From Nocardioides sp. CER19 (GTDB taxonomy: Bacteria; Actinomycetota; Actinomycetes; Propionibacteriales; Nocardioidaceae), in assembly GCF_029846275.1 (NCBI RefSeq), contig NZ_JARVWS010000001.1, forward strand, positions 558,001 through 622,000: a DNA stretch of 64,000 bases, written 5' to 3'. Of the stretch, positions 28,300 to 36,778 are shown one piece after another (within the stretch, counting starts at the first letter, position 1; every line of letters begins with the position of its first letter). The position numbers and the translations under genes were made by a program. Under the pieces are notes generated by a model that was given only the letters and a program-made list of their open reading frames with translations, made no database searches and was not told where the DNA came from.

Positions 28300-29091
28300 T
28301 CAGATGACGCGGGCGCCGGTGCGGAGGCGTCGGCGCACGTCCCACATCACCACCGTGGTGGGAAGTCGGCGCAGCGGCACCGGCACCGCGCGGTAGAGCG
28401 GCCGGAAGACCTGCCAGAACCGGTCGTAGCGGCGCTGGTCGCGCTCGTTCCAGGTGAGGCCGAGGACGTCGCGTGCCCGCGGGTCGAGGTTGCCGCGCGT
28501 CATGAGGTCCTGCAGCGGTGCGAGCCGGCGGAGTCCGCGCGGCTGGCCGTGCGGGTCGAGCAGGGCGCGGCAGTAGCGCTGGACCGTCGGCTCGGGCTCC
28601 AGGGCGTCGAGCGTCCGGTCCCAGTAGGTCTCGAAGTCGGCGGTCGTCGCCGGCCACTGCTCCGGCCTGACCTGCAGCGCGTTCCCGAAGATCTGCGAGT
28701 CGCGGTAGATCCGCTCGCGGCCGGCCGGGTCCAGCGGCCCCCACACCTTCTCGTAGACGAAGATCGCGTTGTGGGCCAGCGTCGCCGCCACCCACAGCTG
28801 CAGGTCGGGGTCGTACGCCGAGTAGCGGCCCTCCGATCGCACGGGCGCGTGCGCCCTGTTGACGAGCCTCGTGATCGCCCGGCGCTCCTCGTCCGAGCCC
28901 AGGATCATCACGTCGACGTAGGTGAGCGTCGTGCGCAGGCGGTCGAACGGCCGGGTCAGCGTGGTGCTGTGCTCGGCGACACCGAGGCCGACGCCCTTCC
29001 GTGCGAGCTGGTAGCAGACGGTCGAGCCGGCCCCGAGCATCAGTGCCTGCTCGCGGACGAGGTCCTCCAGCCGCACGGTTGTCGATCCCAC
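28300..29091 (-). CDS. Oxygenase MpaB family protein (DUF2236), first of pair
   Basis: A 263-residue helical protein of the MpaB/Lcp-like (DUF2236) family. Visible segments: GAGSTVCYQLARKGVGLGV at the N-terminus, TTLTYVDVMILGSDEERRAI, VNRAHAPVRSEGRYSAYDPDLQLWVAATLAHNAIFVYEKV. Related proteins include rubber oxygenase and the fungal MpaB b-type haem oxygenase; His residues here (e.g. HAPV and AHNA) may ligate haem. No signal peptide or Tat motif. Probably cotranscribed with the MpaB homologue upstream, 20 bp away. Confidence 0.85.
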   Translation of the reverse strand: MGSTTVRLEDLVREQALMLGAGSTVCYQLARKGVGLGVAEHSTTLTRPFDRLRTTLTYVDVMILGSDEERRAITRLVNRAHAPVRSEGRYSAYDPDLQLWVAATLAHNAIFVYEKVWGPLDPAGRERIYRDSQIFGNALQVRPEQWPATTADFETYWDRTLDALEPEPTVQRYCRALLDPHGQPRGLRRLAPLQDLMTRGNLDPRARDVLGLTWNERDQRRYDRFWQVFRPLYRAVPVPLRRLPTTVVMWDVRRRLRTGARVI

Positions 29092-29111
29092 GCCGCGGTC
29101 CTCGGGTCGGG

Positions 29112-29984
29112 TCAGGCCTGCCGCTCCGCGGTGCCCCGGACGGGGCAGCCGGGGGTGAACGTGCCGAGGTCGGCGGGGTCGAACCCGCCCGGATAGCTGC
29201 GGATGCGGGGCATGTCGCGCACGAGGGCGGGACGTCGCCGGGCCGGCAGCAGGGCGACCACGCGGGCCCGCAGGCGCAGCGCACCGGTCGAGAGCCGGCG
29301 CGCCAGCCGTCCGGGCTCGCGGTAGCCGAAGGCCCGCAGCAGGGGCGGGTCCATGAGCGACCGGCTGAAGACGCGGACCGCGGGCGCGACCGCGCGCGGG
29401 TAGAACCCGACGAGCAGGTCGAGGGTCGCGTCGGCGACCCGGCGGGCGCCCTCGTCGTAGGCGAAGTGCGCTGCCTCGTAGTCGTCCATCAGCCGGGCGA
29501 AGTCGGCGAACGTGTCGGGGATGTCCTTGATGCCCAAGTGGCGGCCCAGCGACTGGTAGTAGCGCACCGCTGCCAGCTTCTCGGCCTCGGTCAGCGGGCG
29601 CCAGCCATAGTCGTCGAGCCAGCGCTGGGGGACGACCACGAAGGTGGACAGCACGTAGCGCATGTCGTCGTTCGAGATGTCGTACATCCGGTGCATGGCG
29701 TTGATCCGGCGCAGCGCGTCCTTGCCCTCGCGGGAGTCGAAGCCCGACACGAGCGGGGCCTCGAGCAGCAGCGACGTGTCGTCGTACCGCTTCTGGGTGC
29801 GGGCGGCGAACTCGCCGGTCTCGTCGAGCAGGCGGCCGATGCTGGGAACCGCGTAGGTCCGGAACAGGGCGAAGCTGAGCGCCTGGTTGAGGTCCCAGGG
29901 GAACTCGTAGAGGCCGAGGTTGCGGTAGATCTCGTGGAAGTCGGTCTCGGGGTCCAGGCCCGCGTTGCGTGCCGGCTTGCCCAT
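29112..29984 (-). CDS. Oxygenase MpaB family protein (DUF2236), second of pair
   Basis: A 290-residue protein resembling MpaB-family oxygenases: DFHEIYRNLGLYEFPWDLNQAL, TYAVPSIGRLLDETGEF, RINAMHRMYDISNDDMRYVLSTFVVVPQRWLD. It is only distantly similar to the adjacent copy, so the pair are old paralogues with distinct roles. The start at 29984 (MGKPARNAG) follows GAGGCGGC and fits family starts; the longer frame upstream is antisense to the DUF5302 gene and unlikely. The haem ligand His cannot be assigned with certainty. Confidence 0.83.
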   Translation of the reverse strand: MGKPARNAGLDPETDFHEIYRNLGLYEFPWDLNQALSFALFRTYAVPSIGRLLDETGEFAARTQKRYDDTSLLLEAPLVSGFDSREGKDALRRINAMHRMYDISNDDMRYVLSTFVVVPQRWLDDYGWRPLTEAEKLAAVRYYQSLGRHLGIKDIPDTFADFARLMDDYEAAHFAYDEGARRVADATLDLLVGFYPRAVAPAVRVFSRSLMDPPLLRAFGYREPGRLARRLSTGALRLRARVVALLPARRRPALVRDMPRIRSYPGGFDPADLGTFTPGCPVRGTAERQA

Positions 29985-30083
29985 CGTGCCGCCTCCTCGG
30001 TCGGGTCGAGACGACGCTAGTCCGCTCAGGTGCCTGAGTGAATCCCCTCGACGCCGTTTGCCGACCGGTGGCACGGTGGGGTC

Positions 30084-30248
30084 ATGACCGATTCCGGCAA
30101 CGACGACATCAAGGCCAGGATGCGCGAGGCCCTGGAGCGGAAGCAGGCCAACGACCGCGGGGTCGAGCACGAGGACCACGACCGCGGCCGCGCCGAGCAG
30201 CACGGCCCGGCCGGCGCCAAGCGCGTGCACCGCCGCAAGTCGGGGTGA
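30084..30248 (+). CDS. DUF5302 small conserved protein
   Basis: A 54-residue, highly charged protein: DDIKARMREALERKQANDRGVEHEDHDRG, then GAKRVHRRKSG. This helix followed by a disordered acidic stretch and basic tail is the DUF5302 pattern found widely in actinobacteria; function unknown. Start ATG at 30084. It is divergent from the MpaB gene and 37 bp before the iron-containing alcohol dehydrogenase. Confidence 0.82.
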   Translation: MTDSGNDDIKARMREALERKQANDRGVEHEDHDRGRAEQHGPAGAKRVHRRKSG

Positions 30249-30285
30249 GTCGCGGCGTACGTCGGAGGCACTACCGTGTGCCGGG

Positions 30286-31608
30286 ATGTGTCCTCACCTC
30301 CACCACGCCCAGGCGCACGTCGCGCCCGACCTCGAGTCCGCCTTCACCGTCGACTCCTCCCGCGTCACCTTCGGCGTGGGAGCGCTTCGTGAGGTCGGCC
30401 ACCGGGTCGCCGGCCACCTGCCCGACGGGGGCCGCGTCGCGCTGTTCACCGATGTCCGCCTGCGCGACACCGAGTGGTACCACGATGCCCTGACCGCGCT
30501 GCGCGCCCACAACCTCGAGGTCGTCGTCTTCGACGGGGTCCTCGTCGAGCCGACCGACGTGTCGATGGGGGAGGGCGTCGCTTTCGCCCGCGACACCCGG
30601 GCCGACGCGTTCGTCTCGCTCGGCGGCGGCTCGGTCATCGACACCGCGAAGCTGGCCAACCTGCTGGCGACGCACCCGGGCGAGCTCCTCGACTACGTCA
30701 ACGCGCCGCTCGGCGGTGCCCGGCCGGTGCCCGGCCCGCTGAAGCCCCACGTCGCCTGCCCGACGACGAGTGGCACCGGCAGCGAGGTCACCGGCATCGC
30801 GATCTTCGACCTGCTCAGCGCGCACGCGAAGACCGGCGTGAGCAGCCCGATGCTGCGGCCCACCGAGGCGGTCGTCGACCCGCGCACGACCGCCACGCTG
30901 CCCGCCCACGTCGTCGCCAGCAGCGGCCTCGACGTGCTCTGCCACGCGGTCGAGTCACTGACCGCGCGGCCCTTCACCAGCCGGCCGGCCCCCGCCCCCG
31001 CGACGAGCCGCCCGGCCAGCCAGGGCGCGAACCCCTGGAGCGACCTCGGCGCCCGTCAGGCGATCGAGCTGATCGGCCGCTACCTGCGCCGCGCCGTCGC
31101 CGACGGCCGCGACGAGGAGGCGCGCCATCAGATGATGTGGGCGGCCACCCTGGCCGGCATCGCCTTCGGCAATGCGGGGGTCCACGTCCCGCACGCCATG
31201 GCGTACGCCGTCGCCGGCCGCGTGCGCGACTACCGCCCCGCTGGCTATCCGCAGGACGCGCCGCTGGTCCCGCACGGCTACGCGGTCGCCGTCAACGCAC
31301 CGGCCGCGTTCCGCGCGCTGGCGCCGACCGCGCCGTTCCGCCACCTGGAGGCGGCCCGGTTGCTCGGCGGCGACACGGCGGGCGTCGGCCCCACCGAGTC
31401 CGGCGAGGTCCTGGCCGAGACGATGGCCCGGCTCATGCGCGACATCGGCGCCCCCAACGGCATCGGCGGCGTCGGCTACACGGCCGACGACGTGCCCGAC
31501 CTGGTGAAGGGCGCCGCGCCGCAGCGCCGGCTGCTCGACAACGCCCCCAGCCCGGTGCACGAGGCCGAGCTCGACGCGATCTTCCGCGACGCGCTCAGGT
31601 GCTGGTGA
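30286..31608 (+). CDS. Iron-containing alcohol dehydrogenase, hydroxyacid-oxoacid transhydrogenase type
   Basis: A 440-residue group III alcohol dehydrogenase. NAD-binding DAFVSLGGGSVIDTAKLANLL, the nucleotide/metal region CPTTSGTGSEVTGIAIF, and the metal ligands in SSGLDVLCHAVES and AGVHVPHAMAYAV are present. A Pro/Ser/Ala-rich insertion around residues 225-250 and the overall layout resemble ADHFE1-type transhydrogenases that swap 4-hydroxybutyrate with 2-oxoglutarate. If so it could link to GABA made by the glutamate decarboxylase at 8553, but this is speculative. Its stop overlaps the thioesterase ATG (TGATG). Confidence 0.88.
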   Translation: MCPHLHHAQAHVAPDLESAFTVDSSRVTFGVGALREVGHRVAGHLPDGGRVALFTDVRLRDTEWYHDALTALRAHNLEVVVFDGVLVEPTDVSMGEGVAFARDTRADAFVSLGGGSVIDTAKLANLLATHPGELLDYVNAPLGGARPVPGPLKPHVACPTTSGTGSEVTGIAIFDLLSAHAKTGVSSPMLRPTEAVVDPRTTATLPAHVVASSGLDVLCHAVESLTARPFTSRPAPAPATSRPASQGANPWSDLGARQAIELIGRYLRRAVADGRDEEARHQMMWAATLAGIAFGNAGVHVPHAMAYAVAGRVRDYRPAGYPQDAPLVPHGYAVAVNAPAAFRALAPTAPFRHLEAARLLGGDTAGVGPTESGEVLAETMARLMRDIGAPNGIGGVGYTADDVPDLVKGAAPQRRLLDNAPSPVHEAELDAIFRDALRCW

Positions 31609-32057
31609 TGGGAGCGCCCCAGGAGAAGGCGCAGCGGCCGACGTACGGCGCCTATCCGCACCACGCCGAGCTCACGACGCGCTGGATGGACAACGACGTC
31701 TACGGCCACGTCAACAACGTCACCTACTACAGCTACTTCGACACGGTCGCCAACGAGTACCTCATCCAGCACGGGGGCCTCGACATCGAGCGCTCGCCCG
31801 TGATCGGCCTCGTGGTCGAGTCGGGTTGCAGCTATCACGCTCCGGTCTCCTACCCGCAGCGCCTGCGGGCCGGGCTCCGCGTCGACCGGCTCGGCAACCG
31901 GGCGGTCACCTACGGCATCGCGATCTTCAGCGGCGACTCCGACGACGCGGTCGCGCACGGCCACTTCGTGCACGTCTTCGTCGACCGCGCGACCCGCACC
32001 TCGGTGCCGATCCCGGACAAGATCCGCGAGGCGCTGGCGGCGATCGCCGTCGCCTGA
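31608..32057 (+). CDS. Acyl-CoA thioesterase, 4HBT hotdog fold
   Basis: A 149-residue hotdog protein: TTRWMDNDVYGHVNNVTYYSYFDT carries the catalytic Asp (DND) and the GHVNN loop of 4-hydroxybenzoyl-CoA thioesterase/YbgC-type enzymes. Probably hydrolyses an acyl- or aryl-CoA; substrate unknown. One-base overlap with the alcohol dehydrogenase stop implies joint translation. Confidence 0.9.
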   Translation: MGAPQEKAQRPTYGAYPHHAELTTRWMDNDVYGHVNNVTYYSYFDTVANEYLIQHGGLDIERSPVIGLVVESGCSYHAPVSYPQRLRAGLRVDRLGNRAVTYGIAIFSGDSDDAVAHGHFVHVFVDRATRTSVPIPDKIREALAAIAVA

Positions 32058-32349
32058 TCTCCCAGGCCGAGCTCGCGTGGCTCGCCGACGTCCAGGCGAT
32101 CCTCTGCGCGCACTCCCACCTCCAGCTGACCCTGCACCTCCGCGGCATCCTCGTCCCGGTGACGCTGGGCGTCATCACGCGCATCGACCTCACCGCGCCC
32201 CCGCACCTGGGAGCGCGCGGTGCCTGGCGCCGGCGCGACGGTCGTCGACCTGGGCGGGCAGTTCTCGCCGGCCTTCCACGTGCCCGACCGGCATCGTCCG
32301 AGGCTGAAGCCGCCCCTCCGTCCACGTCTGTCCGTCACACGAGACGGCG
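32058..32349. other. Intergenic stretch without a supported gene
   Basis: Open frames here overlap in all phases and none has a start, codon pattern and family match together. One phase reads like a degraded coding fragment (LAWLADVQAILCAHSHLQLTL) and another, after a shift, like VVDLGGQFSPAFHVPDRH, so this may be a decayed gene. The stretch ends at the promoter of the sulfonate operon. Confidence 0.4.
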
Positions 32350-32379
32350 TTGACTCATTTAAGTCGAGTTACTTACTGT
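32350..32379 (+). promoter_or_regulatory. Promoter of the sulfonate operon, positioned for a leaderless transcript
   Basis: TTGACT (32350-32355), 18-bp spacer, TACTGT (32374-32379). The expected start point, 7 nt after the -10, falls on the G of the GTG at 32386. The spacer is AT-rich, unlike its surroundings, and contains GACT-N6-AGTC (32352-32365), a possible activator or repressor site for sulfur control. Confidence 0.7.
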
Positions 32380-32385
32380 ATTTAT

Positions 32386-32433
32386 GTGAGCACCTCCCAG
32401 ACGTCCCTGTCCGAGACCTGTTGTCCTAGCTGA
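32386..32433 (+). CDS. Cysteine-rich leader peptide (candidate attenuator uORF)
   Basis: Fifteen codons, GTG start: MSTSQTSLSETCCPS. Tandem Cys codons (TGT TGT, 32419-32424) lie four codons before the TGA stop. The GTG is at the predicted transcription start, so it would be translated as a leaderless ORF. Mycobacterial sulfur operons are known to be controlled by leaderless poly-Cys uORFs: low Cys-tRNA stalls the ribosome and exposes the downstream ribosome binding site or prevents termination. Here the downstream genes scavenge sulfur, the expected context. The Cys run is shorter than the three or more codons of some known cases. Confidence 0.7.
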   Translation: MSTSQTSLSETCCPS

Positions 32434-32503
32434 GGACCGCCGCGGCTCCCATCGCCGCGCGCCCCTGCGGTGCCCGCCCCTCGGGTGCTGCCTCACACCT
32501 TCC

Positions 32504-32517
32504 GGCCGACGACGGCC
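32504..32517 (+). other. Hairpin in the sulfonate operon leader
   Basis: GGCCG-ACGA-CGGCC, 53 bp before the first structural gene's GTG and 70 bp after the uORF stop. It could be part of the alternative structures set by ribosome stalling at the Cys codons. No U-run follows, so it is not an obvious intrinsic terminator. Confidence 0.4.
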
Positions 32518-32569
32518 CTGCCTCGTCGCGCCCGCACACTCCTGCCCTCTCTCGAGAAGGAATCCCATC

Positions 32570-33928
32570 GTGACCGCCCAGACCGGCCGCCAGCTGAGCC
32601 TCAACGCCTTCCTCCACGACACCGGCCACCACGAAGCGTCGTGGCGGCACCCCCAGAGCGCGATCGAGCGCGTCGACGACATCACCTGGTACCAGGAGAT
32701 CGCCCGCACCGCCGAGGCGGCCAAGCTGGACGCCGTCTTCCTGGCCGACGGGCCGGCCTGGTACGGCAGCGGCTACCGCCCGAGCCACGAGTTCGAGCCG
32801 ATCACCCTGCTGACCGCGATCGCGACGGTGACCGAGCGGATCGGCCTCATCTCGACGGCGTCCACGTCGTTCTACGAGCCCTACAACCTGGCGCGGCTCT
32901 TCTCGAGCCTCGACCGCATCTCCGGCGGCCGCGCCGGATGGAACATCGTGACCACGTTCAGCGAGGACGCGGCCCGCAACTTCGGTCTCGACGGGACGCC
33001 GAGCAACGAGGACCGCTACGCCCGCGCCCAGGAGTTCATCGACGTCGCCACCAAGCTTTGGGACAGCTGGGAGGACGACGCGGTCGTCGCCGACCGCTCG
33101 TCGGGCGACTACCTCGACGTCAGCAAGATCCATCCCGTCGACCACGTGGGCCGCTACCTCAAGGTCAAGGGGCCGTTCAACGCCCCGCGCTCGCCCCAGG
33201 GACGACCGGTCTACGTGCAGGCGGGCTCGTCCAACGAGGGCCGGGCCTTCGCGGCCCGCAACGCCGAGGCGATCTTCACGGCCCATCAGACGCTCTCCGA
33301 CGCGCAGGCGTTCTACGACGACATCAAGGCGCGGTCGCGCTCGTTCGGACGCAACCCCGACCACGTCCTCGTGCTGCCCGGCATCAGCCCGTTCATCGGC
33401 GACACGGCCGAGGAGGCCCGCGAGCTCTACGAGTACTTCAACACCCTGACCGTGCCGGCGTACGGGCTCGACCAGCTGGAGAAGATGGGCGGCGTCTCGC
33501 TGCGCCACCTCGAGCTGGACGAGGTCGTCCCGATCGAGGTCTTCGGCGCGGCCGGCAACGTGCTCGACAACCAGCGCAGCCGCAAGCAGGTCATCGCCAA
33601 CATCGTCGAGCGCGATCGGCCCACGCTGCGCCAGCTGCTCCACCGGCTGGCCGGCGGCCGCGGGCACAACGTCGTGCACGGCACGCCGGTCCAGATCGCC
33701 GACACGATCCAGGAGTGGTTCGAGAACGGCGCGGCGGACGGGTTCAACGTCATGCCTCCGCTCTACCCGCAGCTCCTCGAGGCGTTCGTCGACAAGGTCG
33801 TCCCGATCCTCCAGGAGCGCGGCCTGTTCCGCACCGAGTACACGGGCGACACCCTGCGCGACCACTACGGCCTGCCCCGCCCCGAAAGCCTCTACAGCGC
33901 CGATCTCGCGCTCGCCGCGGGCAAGTGA
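32570..33928 (+). CDS. Flavin-dependent monooxygenase, NtaA/SnaA/DszA-type (LLM class)
   Basis: A 452-residue bacterial-luciferase-like monooxygenase using FMNH2 and O2. LDAVFLADGPAWY, AGWNIVTTFSEDAARNFGL, YLKVKGPFNAPRSPQGRPVYVQAGSSNEGRAFA and ADGFNVMPPLYP are typical of the NtaA/SnaA/DszA subfamily (DszA cleaves dibenzothiophene sulfone; SfnG-like enzymes attack dimethylsulfone). In this operon it probably releases sulfite from an organosulfur compound. GTG start at 32570 with AAGGA upstream. No flavin reductase is encoded in the operon, so a reductase from elsewhere must supply FMNH2. Confidence 0.92.
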   Translation: MTAQTGRQLSLNAFLHDTGHHEASWRHPQSAIERVDDITWYQEIARTAEAAKLDAVFLADGPAWYGSGYRPSHEFEPITLLTAIATVTERIGLISTASTSFYEPYNLARLFSSLDRISGGRAGWNIVTTFSEDAARNFGLDGTPSNEDRYARAQEFIDVATKLWDSWEDDAVVADRSSGDYLDVSKIHPVDHVGRYLKVKGPFNAPRSPQGRPVYVQAGSSNEGRAFAARNAEAIFTAHQTLSDAQAFYDDIKARSRSFGRNPDHVLVLPGISPFIGDTAEEARELYEYFNTLTVPAYGLDQLEKMGGVSLRHLELDEVVPIEVFGAAGNVLDNQRSRKQVIANIVERDRPTLRQLLHRLAGGRGHNVVHGTPVQIADTIQEWFENGAADGFNVMPPLYPQLLEAFVDKVVPILQERGLFRTEYTGDTLRDHYGLPRPESLYSADLALAAGK

Positions 33929-33959
33929 CCCCCGACCCCTCACCCCGAAGGAAGATCCA

Positions 33960-35024
33960 GTGGCACGTTCCTCCACGACCGACCAGTCGAGCCGGCCGCG
34001 CGGCCGGACCCGCCCGACCCTCGTCCTCTCCGCCGTCGCCGCCCTGGCGATGGCAGCCCTGACCGCGTGCGGCGCCTCCTCCGGAGCGGAGACCAAGGGC
34101 GGCGTGACCACGCTGCGCTACCAGGGCTGGAACAACCAGGTCACCCTGCCCGAGCTCGCCGAGGACCTCGGCTACTTCACGGGCAAGGTCAAGCTGAAGT
34201 GGGTCGGCAACACGATCTCCGGCCCGCAGGACATCCAGTCGGCGGCCACCGGGCAGACCGACTTCGGCGGCGCCTTCGGTGGCGCGGTCGAGAAGCTCGT
34301 CAGCTCCGGCGCCCCCATCAAGGCCGTCCTCAACTACTACGGCGGCGACGCCAAGACATTCACCGGCTACTACGTCCTCGACGGCAGCCCGCTCGAGAGC
34401 GCCAAGGACCTGGTCGGGAAGAAGGTCGCGGTGAACACGCTCGGCGGCCAGAACGAGGCCGACGTCTTCAACGAGCTGCGCTCGGCCGGCCTGTCCGAGG
34501 ACGACGTCAAGAAGGTGCAGCTGGTCGTGCTCCCGCCGACCAACCAGGAGGACGCGCTGCGCCGCCACCAGGTGGACGTGGCAGCGCTGTCTGGCCAGTT
34601 CCAGCAGCTCGCCCTGGCGCACGGCGGCCTTCGACCGCTCTGGACCCAGCTCGACCAGTACGGCCAGTTCAACGGGGGCCAGTACGTCTTCCGCAAGGAC
34701 GTCATCGCCAAGAACCCCGAGGCCGTGCGCGCCTTCGTCGACGGCGTCGGCAAGGCGATCGAGTGGGAGAAGAAGACGCCGCAGGACCAGGTCCGCGCCG
34801 AGTTCGTGAAGATCATCGAGGGCCGCAAGCGGACCAACGAGAACACGGAGAGCATCAAGTACTGGCTCAGCTCCGGCGTGCCGTCGTCCTACGGCGTGAT
34901 CAAGGACAGCGACTTCGACCTCTGGAAGGACTGGCTGCTGTCGACCGGCTCGGTCAAGGAGGCCCCGGACGCCGGCGACCTCTACACCAACGAGTTCAAC
35001 CCCCACGCGAAGCAGGCCGGGTGA
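33960..35024 (+). CDS. ssuA: ABC transporter substrate-binding lipoprotein, sulfonate/nitrate/taurine type
   Basis: A 354-residue lipoprotein: a long basic N-region, hydrophobic stretch and lipobox ALTAC (lipid Cys around residue 38). The mature part is the SsuA/NMT1-type fold: TTLRYQGWNNQVTLPELAEDLGYF, SGPQDIQSAATGQTDFGGAF, SAKDLVGKKVAVNT. Binds an aliphatic sulfonate or related anion outside the cell. GTG start at 33960. Located between the monooxygenase and the ATPase. The exact ligand is inferred from neighbours only. Confidence 0.9.
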   Translation: MARSSTTDQSSRPRGRTRPTLVLSAVAALAMAALTACGASSGAETKGGVTTLRYQGWNNQVTLPELAEDLGYFTGKVKLKWVGNTISGPQDIQSAATGQTDFGGAFGGAVEKLVSSGAPIKAVLNYYGGDAKTFTGYYVLDGSPLESAKDLVGKKVAVNTLGGQNEADVFNELRSAGLSEDDVKKVQLVVLPPTNQEDALRRHQVDVAALSGQFQQLALAHGGLRPLWTQLDQYGQFNGGQYVFRKDVIAKNPEAVRAFVDGVGKAIEWEKKTPQDQVRAEFVKIIEGRKRTNENTESIKYWLSSGVPSSYGVIKDSDFDLWKDWLLSTGSVKEAPDAGDLYTNEFNPHAKQAG

Positions 35025-35030
35025 TCGGCG

Positions 35031-35840
35031 ATGACGACCGAGATCAGCATCAGGAACGTCACCCAGACCTTCCCGGACCGGGCCACCGGCGGTGAGTTCA
35101 TCGCCCTCGACGACGTCAGCCTCGAGGTGCCGGCCGGCCAGTTCCTCACCCTCGTCGGTCCGTCCGGCTGCGGCAAGTCGACCCTCCTCGACCTGGTGGC
35201 CGGGCTGACCCGGCCCACCCGGGGCGAGGTCACCCTCGACGGTCGACCGGTCACCGGGCCCGGCCTGGACCGGGGCGTTGTGTTCCAGCAGTACGCGCTC
35301 TTCCCCTGGCGCACCGCACTCGCCAACGTCGAGTTCGGGCTCGAGGAGAAGAAGGTGCCGCGCAAGCAGCGCACCGAGCGTGCCCGCGAGGTGCTCGGCC
35401 TGGTCGGGCTGTCGGCCTTCGCGGACCGCTACCCCCACGAGCTCTCCGGCGGCATGAAGCAGCGCGTCGCGATCGCCCGCAGCCTCGCCTACGAGCCCGA
35501 GGTGCTCCTCATGGACGAGCCGTACGCCGCCCTGGACGCCCAGACCCGCGAGGCGCTGCAGGACGACCTGCTCGCCATCTGGGACCGCACCGGCACGACG
35601 ATCCTCTTCATCACCCACGGCATCGAGGAGGCCGTCTACCTCGGCCAGCGGGTCGCGGTGATGACGTCCCGGCCGGGACGGATCAAGGCGACCGTCGACA
35701 TCGACCTGCCCGAGGCCGGCGCCGGCGAGGACCGGCGCTCGACGCCGGAGTTCGTCGAGCAGCGCCACCACATCTGGAAGCTGCTGCAGGACGAGGTGCG
35801 CCGCAGCTTCGAGACCCAGCAGACCCCCGTCGCCGTCTAG
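35031..35840 (+). CDS. ssuB: ABC transporter ATP-binding protein, sulfonate/nitrate/taurine type
   Basis: A 269-residue ATPase that powers uptake. Walker A GPSGCGKST, Q-loop VVFQQYALFPW, signature LSGGMKQRVAIAR, Walker B VLLMDEPYAALD, switch His in LFITHGIEEAVYL. The SsuB/TauB-type ending EVRRSFETQQ is visible. Starts 7 nt after the ssuA stop. Confidence 0.94.
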   Translation: MTTEISIRNVTQTFPDRATGGEFIALDDVSLEVPAGQFLTLVGPSGCGKSTLLDLVAGLTRPTRGEVTLDGRPVTGPGLDRGVVFQQYALFPWRTALANVEFGLEEKKVPRKQRTERAREVLGLVGLSAFADRYPHELSGGMKQRVAIARSLAYEPEVLLMDEPYAALDAQTREALQDDLLAIWDRTGTTILFITHGIEEAVYLGQRVAVMTSRPGRIKATVDIDLPEAGAGEDRRSTPEFVEQRHHIWKLLQDEVRRSFETQQTPVAV

Positions 35841-35848
35841 GAGCCGCC

Positions 35849-36742
35849 ATGAGTCAGACGATCACGACCTCTCCCGAGCTGAAGGCCGGGGCCGACGCCG
35901 ACCCGACGGACACGGCGACCCTCACTCCGGCGCAGCCGGGTGCCGGGGCGAGCCGGTCGCCCCGGCGGCGTACACCCCTCGCCGCGGTCGGGCACGGCCT
36001 CACCGTCACGCTCAAGCGCGTGATCGCGGTGGTCGCGTTCCTGGCGCTGTGGCAGATCGCGCCCAAGGCCGGCTGGGTCGAGCCGGCGTTCCTGCCGCCG
36101 TTCACCGAGGTGGTGCAGGCGCTCCAGCGGCTGGCCGCCGACGGGACGCTGTGGACCGACATCGTCGCCAGCCTGCACCGGTCGCTCACCGGCTTCCTGG
36201 TCGCCAACGCGATCGCGATCCCGCTCGGCCTGCTCATCGCCTGGTACAAGACGGTCGCCGAGGTGCTCAGCCCGCTGCTCACGGTGTTCCTCAACACCGC
36301 CGCCGTCGCGCTGATCCCTGTCTTCACCCTCATCCTCGGCATCGGCGACTTCTCGAAGATCGCGATGATCGCCTACGCCTGCTTCTGGGTCGTCCTGTTC
36401 AACACGATCAGCGGCGCACGCAACGTGGACCCGCTGCTGGTGAAGTCGGCGCGATCACTCGGCCTCTCCAACCTCAGCCTGTTCCGCAAGGTCGTCCTGC
36501 CGGCCGCGCTGCCGGCCATCTTCACCGGCGTCCGGCTCTCCGGCGCCGCGTCGATGATGGTCCTCATCACCACCGAGTTCGTCGGCGCCAAGGCCGGCCT
36601 CGGCTACCTGATCATCTCGGCCGAGAACAACTTCCAGATCCCCGAGATGTACGCCGGCATCCTCACGATCTCCGTGATCGGGGTCGGCTTCAACTACCTC
36701 CTGCTGCTCCTCGAGCGTCGCTTCTCGCGCTGGCGCGCCTGA
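35849..36742 (+). CDS. ssuC: ABC transporter permease, sulfonate/nitrate/taurine type
   Basis: A 297-residue inner-membrane permease with about six transmembrane segments after a ~45-residue polar N-terminus. The cytoplasmic EAA loop is VDPLLVKSARSLGLSNLSLF plus RKVVLPAALP. Pairs with the ATPase 9 nt upstream and the binding protein. Followed by 36 bp and the TauD-type gene. Confidence 0.93.
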   Translation: MSQTITTSPELKAGADADPTDTATLTPAQPGAGASRSPRRRTPLAAVGHGLTVTLKRVIAVVAFLALWQIAPKAGWVEPAFLPPFTEVVQALQRLAADGTLWTDIVASLHRSLTGFLVANAIAIPLGLLIAWYKTVAEVLSPLLTVFLNTAAVALIPVFTLILGIGDFSKIAMIAYACFWVVLFNTISGARNVDPLLVKSARSLGLSNLSLFRKVVLPAALPAIFTGVRLSGAASMMVLITTEFVGAKAGLGYLIISAENNFQIPEMYAGILTISVIGVGFNYLLLLLERRFSRWRA

Positions 36743-36778
36743 GTCGTTCCGTCCACCCACCCCTCGAGAGGACCCTCC

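Noticed and set aside
32058..32353. Possible gene after the thioesterase
   Set aside because: Protein-like pieces lie in different phases with no clear start; at best a frameshifted remnant.
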